This document shows positions 12,561 to 23,952 of a stretch of 64,000 nucleotides of DNA, piece after piece; the stretch's first letter is position 1, and each line of letters opens with the position of its first letter. The notes under the pieces were generated by a model that saw only the letters and a program-made list of their open reading frames with translations, made no database searches and was not told the origin of the DNA. Source of the stretch: Gigaspora margarita (Eukaryota; Glomeromycota; Glomeromycetes; Diversisporales; Gigasporaceae); contig WTPW01002604.1 in the NCBI GenBank assembly GCA_009809945.1, forward strand, positions 1 through 64,000, in the 5' to 3' direction. Both the position numbers and the translations under genes were made by a program.

Positions 12561-12582
12561 TTAAGCATTACGACCACCACCA
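12561..12582 (-). other. terminal exon of the microexon gene
   Basis: Acceptor TTATAG is followed by one base completing a codon, then GGT GGT GGT CGT AAT GCT TAA. It is open only when entered in phase 2, the phase in which exon 1 leaves. No further intron-like unit is found below it. Confidence 0.6.
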
Positions 12583-15500
12583 CTATAAATAATATAATAA
12601 AGAATTTATTATTATATTAAAAAAATTTAATTTAAAAATAATAGTTATACTTACCATCTAATAAATATATAAAGATAATTATATAATAAAGTTATTTAAA
12701 AAAATAAAAATAGTTGTATAATATTTATAAATAAATAATTATTATTTTTACCCTCTAATGATTTAAAATTATTATAAATTTAATTAAAAAAACTAATTAA
12801 TATTTTAAAATAATTTATAATTATTTACCTTCTAATAATTTAAAAATATATTATAAAATTTAATTAAAAAAACTAATTAATATTAATAAAAAAATTTATA
12901 ATTATTTACCCTCTAATAATTTAAAAATATATTATAAAATTTAATTAAAAAAACTAATTAATATTAATAAAATAATTTATAAATAAAGAACTTTTATATT
13001 TACCTTCTAATAATTTAAAAATATATTTTAAGTTTTAATCAAAAAAAACTAATTAAAAAAAGATTATTAATATAAAAAAATAAATATATTTATACTAACC
13101 TTTGACTAAAATAAACACATTAGTATATAATATATATAATTAGTTATTATTATAACAAAAAATTTGTAAAATTTTAATAAGTTATAAAAATATAATTAAT
13201 TTTATATTTACCGCCTAGTAAAAATATAAATATTATTAAATATAAATTTAAATAAATATATGCATTTAAATTATATTAATATTAAAGTTTATACCAGCTA
13301 AAACTATAAAATAAATATTTAATTAGTATCTAAAATATAAATTTAAGATTAAAGTTTTTAATTATAATAAAATAAAATAATTAATTTTAACAATATAAAA
13401 GTTTAAATATGTTTATTTAAATTTCTAATTTTAATTAATCAATATATTTTTAAAATAAAGTATTTCTAATGATTTAACTAAAAAAATAAATTTTTAATAT
13501 TTATTTTAAATAGCAAATTTTATACGTACTATCTAATAATTTAATAAATAATATATATTACAAAATATTTAGTATTAGTATATAATATAAAAAATTAAGC
13601 AATTTATAATTTAAAATATATTAACCCTAAAACAGTATATCTAAAAAAAAATAATTAATTAATTAATTTTATATTTAGTCTAATTAGTATATAATATAAA
13701 AAAAAATTAAGCAATTATATAATTTAAAATATATTAACCCTAAATTAGAAGCTCTAGAAAAATAATTAATTAATTAATTTTATATATAGCATAATTAAAA
13801 ATTTAATATATTTGTTTATAAAATTATTTAAAACAATTTTATAATTTGGTGCATATATATTGGTAATACATTTTATAAATTAAATAAAATATACGATCCA
13901 AACAAACTAATAATAGTTTAGTATATAAGTTATTATTAAAATAGAAAATTAGAAACAATTTTTGCTTTAAAATTTTTTAAGAATTTTTATGTTAAAATAC
14001 AAAATGTAGCTTTATAAATAAATTATATACTTTAAGTATTTTTTTAAAATAGTTCTATTTTTTTAATTTTATATTATATATAATCTTGTAACATAATTGC
14101 TAATTAGGTGGATACATTACAATACATATGACTAAATTATATAATTTTTAAAAATATATAACTTTAAATAGCAAATTTTATGCTTACCTTCTTATAATAG
14201 CTCTAAAAAATTATTTAAAAAATTTAATTTATATTTAGTATAACTAAAATTCCATAATATAAATAAAATATTTGTTTATAAAATTATTTAAAAAATATAT
14301 TTAAAAAAGAAAATTACTACTTATTGCCAGTGGTGATCATTACCATTGATTAACAATAAAGTATAAATTAATAAAAAGTTTTTTGCAAAAATAAAAATTA
14401 ATATTTGATTAATATTAAGGTTAGAGTAAGAACTGGGATATGGCAGAAGCATAGTTTATACCAAAATTTTACCAGAAAATTATTTTTTTGTTAGAACCTC
14501 AAAGATGATTTCATAAACAAAAATTTAAAGATACAAAATATACATTAGTGATAATTACCACTGGCAATAAATAGCAAACTTCTTTAAAAAATAAATATAT
14601 AAATTTAATATATAAAATTTTATTACCTTCTAATCCGTCTAATTATTTGAATAAGTTTATATATAAAATATATAATTTTAAAAAATAATTATATGTAATT
14701 TTAAACAGAGTATACTTACGCACTAAAATTTTAATAAAAAATTATTTTTATTTTAACAATAAAACCATATATTAAAATTAAAAATTATATTAGTTTATAA
14801 AATTATTTAAAAAAATATAAAAGTTTATTTAATATATAATATTAAAATATAAAATTTTAATAAAATATATACTTACATTCTAAAATTTTATAAAACATTA
14901 TGTTTTAATTTTAATAAATTAAATATATTTTATAATTGAAAATATAAAGTATATAAATATAGTAAAGAAAGTATTATTTATTAGCTAATCTTTTGTAAAT
15001 TTTAAATTTTCTACTTTTTTTAAAATTATTATGATTATTTTAATTATTTACAAATATATATATATTTATTTTGGTATAATATTTTGGTATCTTTGTTTTT
15101 GCTAAAAAAATCAGTCAATAAATAATACTTTTCTAATAAAGCCAAATAAAAAAGCTATTTAAAAATTAAATAATAAATTAAATATAAATAAATACTTACT
15201 GTGTACTAATTAAATAAAAAATTATAAAAATTTATATAAAATATATAATTTTAAAATAAATAATTTTAAATAAAATTTATACTTACTCTCTAAAATTTTA
15301 TAAAAAATTAGTTTTAATTTAATAAGAAATAAAATATAAATTATAATTAAAAATATAAAGTATATAAATACTGTTGGCCCTCCCAAACCGGTATGCATAG
15401 TGGACAGGTTTTGTATCAGTTTTAGAAGGTTATCAGATTTAAAAACATTATAAACTATTAGATTTATATATCAGGTACCAACTTAGTAGATTAAGTTTTT

Positions 15501-18500
15501 ATCAGATTTGACAGGTTATCAATTTTGACAGGATCAGTTTGGGGAGGGCTGACAGTATAGCAAAGAAGTATTATTTATTAGCTAATCTTTTGTAAATTTT
15601 AAATTAGGTTCTTTTTTTTAAAAGTCATTATAATTATAAATAGATATGTATATAATTTATTGGTATAATATTTTGATATTTTTTTTGCTAAAAAATTAGG
15701 TAATAAATAATAATTTTTCTAACATAACCAAATAAAAAAGCTATTTAAAGATTAAATAACTAATTAAATATAAATTAATACTTACGGTATACTAATTAAA
15801 TAAAAAATTATATATTATTAAGTTATTAATTAATTTATTAGTTATTATTTATAAAGCTTTATTAATTTTATATAAATAAAATTTATATTACCTTCTAATA
15901 ATTTGACAAAAATATAAAAATTTAATAAAAATCAAATAATTTTATATAAAGTTTTTATATACCTACTAAATAATTAAATATAAAAAGATATATTATTAGA
16001 TATGCATACAAATTAGATTTTAAAAATAAAACAAAAATTTAGATAATAAAATTTATACTTACATTCTAATAATTTATATAAAGATATGTAAGAATATATA
16101 TTAATAAAGCAAATAATAATAATAAATTTATATATACCGTCTAAAATAAATTTATATATAATTAAATTATAAAAATTAATTAAAAAAGTTTACAAATAGT
16201 AAATTATAATAACAATAAAGTTTATACTAACTCTATATTACTTATTTTTAAAATTTATATTATTAATTTAATATTAATTAAAAATTTAATAAATTGAATT
16301 TAAATAAAGTTTTACTTACTAACTAATAATTAAATATAAATAAAAATATTTATTATAAATTATAAAGCAAAATAAAATAGTTTACAATAATATTTATACT
16401 TGCAATCTAGAAATACAATATTAAAATATAAATTATCATATTATAAATAATTATAAAAAAATAAAAAAATATTTTTACTTACTCACTGATAATATAAAAG
16501 AATAAATTAAAGTATGATATTTAATTATAAATATTTATTTTAAGTTCAAATAAGTAATTACTTACTCACTAATGGCCAAAAATATTAAATAATTAATAAT
16601 AAATTTTAAAGATAAATACATAAGTTTTAATACTTACTTTCTAATAATTCAATAAATTAATAAATATAAATATATTAATTCTATATTAATAAAAATATTA
16701 TTTATAACAAGTTTATACTTACAGGCTAAAATTAAAAAAGCATAATTGGTTAATAAAATTATATAGAAATTTTTTTGATAGTACTAATGTATACCATTAG
16801 TATTCAATAACAAATAATTTTTAATAGCAAAATTTAGAATTTAAAATTCTAAGCAATAGAATTGTATATTAAGTAGAATATTAAAAAGTTCTAAAAACTA
16901 CAGTTTAGAACATCTGCCATTAATTATTTAACTAATTTATAAGCAAAATTGAATGCAACTAGTAATAATAGATTTATGAATAAATATATAACAAATTTAT
17001 ACTTACACACTAGTTATTTAACAAATGAACACACAAAAATCAATATATCGTAAAAGCCAATTTGAGAGATTAATTAAGATTATTAATATTACCGTCTAAT
17101 AGTAATTTAATTATAAAAGTCAAAAATAATTATAAATTTAAAAAAATATAAAATATTAATTTAAAAATAAATATACTTACTCTCTAACAATTCAATAATA
17201 TTAATAAGTATTTTATTAATGGATAAAAATGCATTTTAAAATTAAAATTAATAATAAATTATATATACCCTCTAATAATTTGTTTGGTAGTAAATATATT
17301 GAAGTGAACTTTATTAGATTATAAAAACTTATTTAAAAATTATAGTAAAGTATACTTACTCGCTAATATTTAAAAATGAAAATGTTAAATATATATATTT
17401 ATTTGATTATAAAAAAAAATGAAAAATACAGTTAATAAAGTATAAAATAATAATTTAATACATACGGTCTAATAATACAGAAAGTGTATAATATTGTTAT
17501 AATAGCAATTATAAAAGCATAGTTCAACATTATATAATAACAATTTATAAATAATATTATACTTACATTCTGATAATTATAATATATTAGCAAAACAAAT
17601 AAAATAAATTACATAGAATAAAAATTAAAAAAATTAAATATACATGAATATAATTATAAATACAATTATAAAAACTATAATAGGCATTTTAATAACAAAG
17701 TTCATACCTTGCCATACTAATCCAAGTTGTTAATAAAATGCAAACCTAAGAATAGTTTAACCTTATAAATGGAAAATTTTAATGCCTATACATACAGTCT
17801 AATAATTCAACAGAAGAATAAATATATTACAAATACAATATAAAATTTTAAATTACAATTTAATTATAAAATTTACTTACTCCCTAATAATCCAACAGAA
17901 AAATATAAAAGTTGAAGCATTACCAAATTAAAAAGAATATATAATTATTAAAAGATAATTTATAATTTATATTTACCTACTAATAATACAATAGAAATAT
18001 AAAATAGATAAAGCAATTAATAAAGTATAATTCAGAAAATCATTTAACTTGTATAATAAATAATACTAACTGTCTAATAATTTAATAAAAAATTATTAAA
18101 TACTAGTATTAAAAATAAATCATAACAAAAAAAATGCCAAATTGATAATTTTAAATAATTTACTGGCTAATAATTAAACAAATATTGTTAAAATCTCCAT
18201 AATTAAATTAATTAATTAAATTAGATAATATATTCAATACTTACCGTCTAATAATACAATATATAAATAAAATAAGTAAAAATGCTAATTCTATTATAAA
18301 AACAAAAGCTAAAATTTATAATTGATAACTTAAATGACAAGGCCTATACTCACGTTCTAAGAAGCAAATAGAAGTATGCACAAAAACAATATTATTAATT
18401 ACAAAATTTAAATAAATAAAAAGTAATTGTAATAATAACTTGATGTTTACATGCTAATAATTTATTAAAAGAATATGTGAAAATAAATTAATAATCTGTA

Positions 18501-21500
18501 GATTACAAAGCAATTTTAAGATACAATACTTACTAACTAATATTTAAACAAAAGAATATACAAAAATGCATTATTAAACAATAATTATACTTTTAAATAA
18601 TAAGATTTGTACTTACTCACTAATACAGTATCCAAAGAAAATAGGAATAATGTATCATTAAATTATAAATACAAATAAAGTATGTAGAAAAATTAATTTA
18701 AAATGTATATGTTATATATTTTTATAAATTATTTACTGATTTTCAAAATATATTTATACGTACGAACTAATAGCCCAATATTTAAAGTTTAGAAATTAAT
18801 ATATATACAAAATTTAAAACATTATATAATATTTTTTAGAATTTTATGCTTACTCTCTAGTAAATTAATAAAGAGTATATAAATAAAGATATAACTTAAA
18901 TAGAAATAATATAATAGAAATTATAATAAACTGATAATTCTAGTAAATAAGCTTATACATACGATCTAATAGTCCAATATTTAAAAGTTTAAAAATTAAT
19001 ACATTATTAAAAAAGCAAAATTTATAATTATAAACAAAGCTTTTAGAACCTATACTTACTCTCTAGTAATTTAATAAAGAGCATATAAATAAATATATAA
19101 CTCTATAAAAATAATATCATAAAGAATTATAATAAATTGATAATTCTAATAAATAAGCTTATGCATACAGTCTAACAGTCCAATATTTATAAGTTCAAAA
19201 ATTAATATATATTATTAGAATGCAAAATTTAAAATTATATATAATTTTAGAACTCAATACTTACTGTCTAGTAATTTAATAGAAGAGTATAAATATATAT
19301 ATATATACAGAAATAATATTATAAAGAATTATAATATATTGATAATTCTAATAAATAAGTTTATACATACTGTCTAACAGCCCAATATTAAACATTCAAA
19401 AATTAATATATATTATTAGAAAGCAAAATGTAAAATTGTACACAATATTTTTAGAACTCTAGACTTACTGTCTAGTAATTTAATAAAAATATATAAATAT
19501 ATATATATAATAATGTAAATAGTAAATTATAATGATCTAATAATTCTAGATAACAAGTTTATATTTACCTCCTGATAGCCCAATATTTAATAGTTAATAA
19601 ATTAATATATATTAGTAAAAAGCAAATTTTAAACTCATCTATAATATTTTTAGAACTCTATACTTACTGGCTAATAAAATTTAATAGAAGTGTATAAATA
19701 TATATATATATAAATATAATCCAATAAAACTAATATAAAAGAGAATTGTAATAAACTGATAATTTTAATAAATAAGTTTATACATACTTTCTAATAGTCC
19801 AATATTTAAAGGTTCAAAAATTAATCTTTATTATTATAAAGCAAACTTTAAAATTGTATATAACATTTAGAACTTTATACTTGCGTTCTAGTAATATAAC
19901 AAATAAGTATAATTATATATATAGAATATAATCCAATAGAATTAATATAATAGAAAATTATAATAAACTGATAATTTAGTAAATATGGTTTATACATACT
20001 GTCTAACGGCCCAATATTTGAAAGTTCAGTAATAAATATATATTACATATTAGAAAAGCAAAATTAAAAATTATATGCAAAGTTTTTATAACCCTATACT
20101 TACTGCCTAGTAATTTAATAACAGAGTATATAAATAGACATATAACCCAATAAAAATAAATAATATAAAATTATAATAAATTGATACTTCGAGTAAATAT
20201 GCTATAATTACAAACTAACAGTCCAATATTTATAAGTTCAGAAATTAATATAATTATTAAAAAAGCAAAACTTAAAAATTGTATATAATATTTTTGGAAT
20301 CATATAATTACTTTCTAGTAATTTAATAAAAAGGTATATAAATAGATATATAGTTCAATATAAATAATGTATAAGGGAATTATAATAAACTAATAATTCT
20401 AGTAAATAGGTTTATACATACAATCTAATAGCAAATAAAGTTCAAAAATTAACATGTAATATTAGAAAAGCAAAATTTAAAGTTGTTATATAATATTTTT
20501 AGAACTCTATACTTACTCCCTAGTAATTTAACAAAAGAGTTTATTTATATATACATAATTCAATAGAAATAATGTAAATAGAGATATTATAATTCTTATG
20601 ACAAGTTTATACTTACTTTCTAATAGCCCAATATTTAAAAATTATGAAATTAATATTTATTATTAGAAAAGCAAAAATTTAAAATTGTATATAATTTTTT
20701 TGGAACTCTAGACTTACTGACTAGTAATTTAATAATTAAATAAATAGAAATATAATCCAATAAAAATAATGTAAATAGAGAATTATTATAATTCGAGTTA
20801 ACAAGTTTATACGTACTCACTGATAGTCCAATATTTAAAAGTTCAGAATTAATATATTTTTAGAAAAGCAAGAGTTAAAATTATATCCAATGCTTTTTAG
20901 AAATCTATACTTACGCGCTAGTAATTTAATAATAGAGTATAAGTATATATATATATATAGAAATACTTGTAACCCAATAGTTATAATATAAATCAAGAAT
21001 TAACAAATTTATACATACGGACTAACAGCCCAATATTTAAATGTTCAGAAATTAATATATACAACGTATTAGAAAAGCAAAAGTTAAGACCGTATATGAT
21101 ATTTTTAGAACTCTATACTTACNTNCTATTAATNTAATAAAAGAGTATATGTGTATTTATGTAAATATAATCCAGAAATAATGTAATAGAGAATTATAAT
21201 AAACTAATAATTCCAGTAAATAAATTTATACGTACAAACTAACAGTTTAACATTTAAAAGTTCAGAAGTTAATATGTACTACGTATTAGAAAAGCAAAAT
21301 TTAAGACCATATATGATATTTTTAGAACTCTATACTTACATACTATTAATATAATAAAAGAGTATATGTGTATTTATGTAAATATAATCCAGAAATAATG
21401 TAATAGAGAATTATAATAAACTAATAATTCCAGTAAATAAATTTATACGTACAAACTAACAGTTTAGCATTTAAAAGTTCAGAAATTAATATGTTTTATT

Positions 21501-21947
21501 AGAAAAGCACAATTTAAAATTATATACAAAATTTTTATAACCCTATACTTACGTACTAGTAATTTAATAAAAGGGCATACATATAAATATATACCTCAAT
21601 AATAATAATAAAATAGAGAATTATAATAAACTGATAATTCCAGTAAATAAGTTTATACGTACATCCTAACAGCCAAATATTTGAAAGTTCAGAAATAAAT
21701 ATGCATTATAGAAAAGCAAAATCTAAAAATTGTACACGATAATTATAGTTCATACTTACGGTCTAGCAATTTAATAAATAAATATGCATTATAGAAAAGC
21801 AATATCTAAAAATGTACACGATAATTATAGTTCATACTTACGGCCTAGTAATTTAATAGAAAAATTTATGAAACGTGTAAAGTCAATTTGAAAATTATAA
21901 ATGAGATTAATGTAAGAGAATTATACTTACATACTGTAATTTTATAG

Positions 21948-21993
<46 letters not shown>

Positions 21994-23643
21994 GGTTATA
22001 AAAGAACGATTCAACAGAAAAATATATGTAATAAAATAAAAAATTCAATTAGTGAGTCGACGATAATTTTAAAATAAATGAGGCTTATATATACATGCTA
22101 ATGATTAAATGTATCATAGATTATATAAAATATTTGAAAAATAATATAATAAAATAATATTTATACTTACCCACTAATAAATCAATAGAAGAATATATGA
22201 AAAATGTGTAATATTTGGTTTTAAAGCTGATTAGTAAACGCTATTTTAAGATCATAAATGACAACTTTAAAAATAAGCAATGAAGTTTATACACACCATC
22301 TGGAATAAGACGTGTGTTATTAGGTTTTGAACGTAATCGAGAATTAATTTAAAATAAATGCAGTTTATATCGTGAAATAATTCTGCAATTTTAGAACTGA
22401 ATTCATGAATTTTATGCTTACTCTCTATTAATTTAACAGAAATATTTTGAAATGTGTGCGATTAAGTAATAAAAGTTAATAAACACGTTATACTTACTCT
22501 CTAATAAATTAAAAAAAAATTTATTTATTAGTAAAATATTGTATAGATTTTAGAAAAATATAATTAATTTTATGCTTAGCAGTAATTAAAATAAGAAACA
22601 GCACTGTAATTTTAGGTAGGGATAGAAATCGGCTATATGATTTAGTCGACCAAATCGACTAAACATAATAATTCACATATAAATTTTTTAGTCGACTAAA
22701 TCGATTCCTATCCCTGATTTTAGGCTAAATTCATGAATTTTATACTTACTCTCTATTAATTTAGCAGAAGTATGTTAAATAAAATGTGTGTCATTAAGTT
22801 ATAAAGATAATAAACACGATTTGCTTACTCACTAATAAATTAAAAAAAAAGAAAATTATTAATTAGTGAAACATTGTATAAATTTTAGAAAAATATAATT
22901 AATTTATGCATACATTTCACTAAAAAACCACAATCGAATTATAAGTTATAAAAGTAGTTTTAAAAACCACAAAAGGATTATTTTTGAATGCACAGATTTA
23001 TACATACGGCCTAATGATACAATAAAAAAAAATGTAAAAAATGTGAAAAATATAATCGTGTAAAAAATAAGCATTAATATTGTGTAATAAAAACTAGTTA
23101 AAAAAAAAATACAGGCTAATTGCGCGACGAAAAAAAAAGTATTATTGAAATACAATTTATAAGAATATATGATTTAAAATAAATGTAAAATAATTAATAT
23201 TATATTATGTAAATTTAAAAGAAACACAGTCATAATACTTTAAAATGTTTGATACATATGTTCTAATTATCCAATAATGAAATATATTATTTAGTTACAA
23301 TCTAAATATATAAATAATCCAGCAGAAAAATATACATGGATTAAGTTACAAAATCCAATTTAAAGAAAAGATAACACATACGGAGTAGTAGTAGGAGGAG
23401 GACTAGTTATTCGGTATAAAAAGTAGAAATGAAATGATACTTACGGCCTAATGATTCAACAGAAGAAACAAGAACGTTCGTATTAGGTATAAAGAAATAC
23501 TCGGAAAGTTGAGCAAAAATTTCAATATAGACATACAGTCGTTTTCCCAATTTATGCTTAATTGGAACAGGTAAGGCGGTGGACAGGTAAACATTTGTAA
23601 TAACAAAAATTAAAATAACAAAGAACTTATGATTTAGTTTCAT
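12561..23643 (-). CDS. secreted-peptide gene built from about 90 mostly single-codon microexons
   Basis: Not a family I know. Exon 1 (23537-23643) encodes 35 residues: MKLN, a hydrophobic core FFVILIFVITNVYL (signal peptide, cut probably after STA), then LPVPIKHKLGKR ending in a Kex2-type KR. It ends in phase 2 at donor GTATGTCT. The terminal exon (12561-12582) reads GGGRNA-stop only in phase 2. Between them I read 89 internal exons: 82 of 3 bases, four of 6, two of 9, one of 21. Acceptors are YAG with two AAG exceptions. Donors follow GTRNGTAT, plus two GC donors. The joined ORF is about 438 nt (145 residues) without a stop, if a weak 9-base exon at 16232-16240 is used. The product after KR starts LPPPPTTTPLPEIEEEE and ends CGGGRNA. 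Introns are about 60-130 nt, a few longer where mobile elements inserted. An alternative is an untranslated satellite, but the splice-site pattern and phase agreement argue against it. Confidence 0.7.
14312..14578. mobile_element. MITE of the 'CACCAGTGGTG' family inside a microexon-gene intron
   Basis: TTACTACTTATTGCCAGTGG at the left and CCACTGGCAATAAATAGCAAA at the right are inverted. The core has 'attaaggttagagtaagaactggg', as in the copies at 7036 and 8903. It lies between the microexons at 14188 and 14627, so it only lengthens one intron. Confidence 0.7.
14860..15880 (-). repeat. segmental duplication within the microexon array
   Basis: The blocks 14868-15270 and 15284-15880 are diverged copies. 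Both contain 'agtattatttattagctaatcttttgtaaa', 'ggtataatattttggtat' and 'ccaaataaaaaagctattta', and each carries a 6-base exon (tacaca at 15200, tatacc at 15786). The second copy also holds the element at 15371-15555. Confidence 0.65.
15371..15555. mobile_element. Tc1/mariner-type MITE inside a microexon-gene intron
   Basis: CTGTTGGCCCTCCCAAAC at the left is mirrored by GTTTGGGGAGGGCTGACAG at the right, with TA on both sides. There is no ORF. A close relative lies at 50089-50245 and fragments lie at about 49790-49950. Confidence 0.8.
18764..21762 (-). repeat. microexons 15-44: alternating two-type dimer array (~205 bp period)
   Basis: Type A units read ctatacttac-NNN-ctagtaatttaat; type B units read tttatacatac-NNN-ctaacagcccaatattt (plus strand). 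Type A exons: 21760 acc, 21553 tac, 21340 tat, 21123 nan, 20915 cgc, 20718 tca, 20517 gga, 20312 aaa, 20104 gca, 19885 aac (GC donor), 19668 cca, 19469 aca, 19265 aca, 19060 aga, 18854 aga. Type B exons: 21663 gat, 21453 ttt, 21236 ttt, 21019 tcc, 20817 tga, 20617 aaa, 20422 att, 20212 ttt, 20000 aca, 19788 aaa, 19569 gag, 19371 aca, 19169 act, 18963 atc, 18764 ttc. Numbers are the lowest coordinate of each triplet. Flanks are conserved; triplets are not. Confidence 0.75.
21842..23115 (-). other. microexons 3-14 (5' block, irregular spacing)
   Basis: Plus-strand positions, with the minus-strand exon in brackets: 23113-23115 (cct, weak donor GTATTTTT), 23008-23010 (gcc), 22914-22919 (tgaaat, 6 bases), 22829-22831 (tga), 22750-22752 (aga), 22498-22500 (aga), 22422-22424 (aga), 22297-22299 (atg, acceptor CCAG, donor GTGTGTAT), 22171-22173 (tgg), 22095-22097 (cat), 21931-21933 (tat, acceptor ACAG), 21842-21844 (gcc). 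Decayed units without a usable donor lie near 23265 and 22577. A (TA)n run at about 21952-21988 sits in one intron. Confidence 0.65.
22617..22716. mobile_element. 100-bp hAT MITE inside a microexon-gene intron
   Basis: TAGGGATAGAAATCG at the left, CGATTCCTATCCCTG at the right, and an exact 8-bp duplication ATTTTAGG at 22609-22616 and 22717-22724. It lies between the microexons at 22498 and 22750. Confidence 0.85.
23382..23643 (-). other. 5' end of the microexon gene: signal-peptide exon and first two internal exons
   Basis: Exon 1 is 23537-23643. Intron 1 (23448-23536) starts GTATGTCT and ends TCATTAG. Microexon 1 is gcc at 23445-23447, followed by donor GTAAGTAT. After a 42-nt intron, a 21-base exon at 23382-23402 (acceptor CTAG, donor GTATGTGT) gives four Pro and three Thr codons in phase 2. 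A start at 23643 is chosen because it is the only ATG before the hydrophobic core. If intron 1 is retained the ORF runs on to 23407. Confidence 0.7.
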
Positions 23644-23952
23644 TGCGACTAAATTTAAATTCTAATATACTATGCAAGTTGCGAAATAATTATCAATTAT
23701 TAAACTGGGTAACTTGATATTTAAATAGAAACTTTTTAGTGTTAACCGATTTTTAGTCGATCACAAGCTATATAGTACGTACGTATGTAGAGGATCGGCC
23801 CTTCCGTTCCGTCGTCCTGGTCGATCTCAATGGATTTAAGCAATCCGAAAGTGTACCAGGTTGTTAAATATTATTATGGGTTAAAAAATTGAAAAGATTA
23901 ACATTAATAGTACAGTAATTGTAAAGTTGAATCTTTTATCTTATTAAACTAC

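Larger units (their letters stand above)
12655..18619 (-). other. microexons 45-89 (3' block)
   Basis: Lowest coordinates: 18617 tga, 18534 tta, 18451 cat, 18354 aac, 18245 acg, 18164 cca, 18071 aca, 17977 tag, 17881 gga, 17796 act, 17708 tatggcaag, 17567 aat, 17466 acc, 17360 cga, 17269 agg, 17181 aga, 17093 acg, 17007 tgt, 16723 cct, 16638 aaa, 16566 tga, 16483 tga, 16404 att (GC donor), 16320 tta, 16232 taatataga (AAG acceptor, weak), 16138 acg, 16063 aat, 15963 tag, 15892 aag, 15786 tatacc, 15287 aga, 15200 tacaca, 14877 aat, 14720 tgc, 14627 aag, 14188 aag (AAG acceptor), 13530 ata, 13295 ctg, 13212 gcg, 13100 tcaaag, 13004 aag, 12910 agg, 12829 aag, 12752 agg, 12655 atg. Units at 13.65-14.25 kb look decayed. 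Confidence 0.65.

Noticed and set aside
12600-23500. The regularly spaced motif could be read as a CRISPR array or a plain satellite
   Set aside because: Unit lengths vary from about 60 to 130, the conserved part is a splice donor plus acceptor, and the variable part is 3 bases, not a spacer. A plain satellite does not explain the 3n exon sizes, the legal donor variants and the phase agreement with both end exons.
23407-23643. Unspliced 78-residue secreted protein ending at 23407
   Set aside because: It reads through a GTATGTCT donor and a TCATTAG acceptor into microexon 1. The spliced model fits the downstream phase. It remains possible as a retained-intron form.
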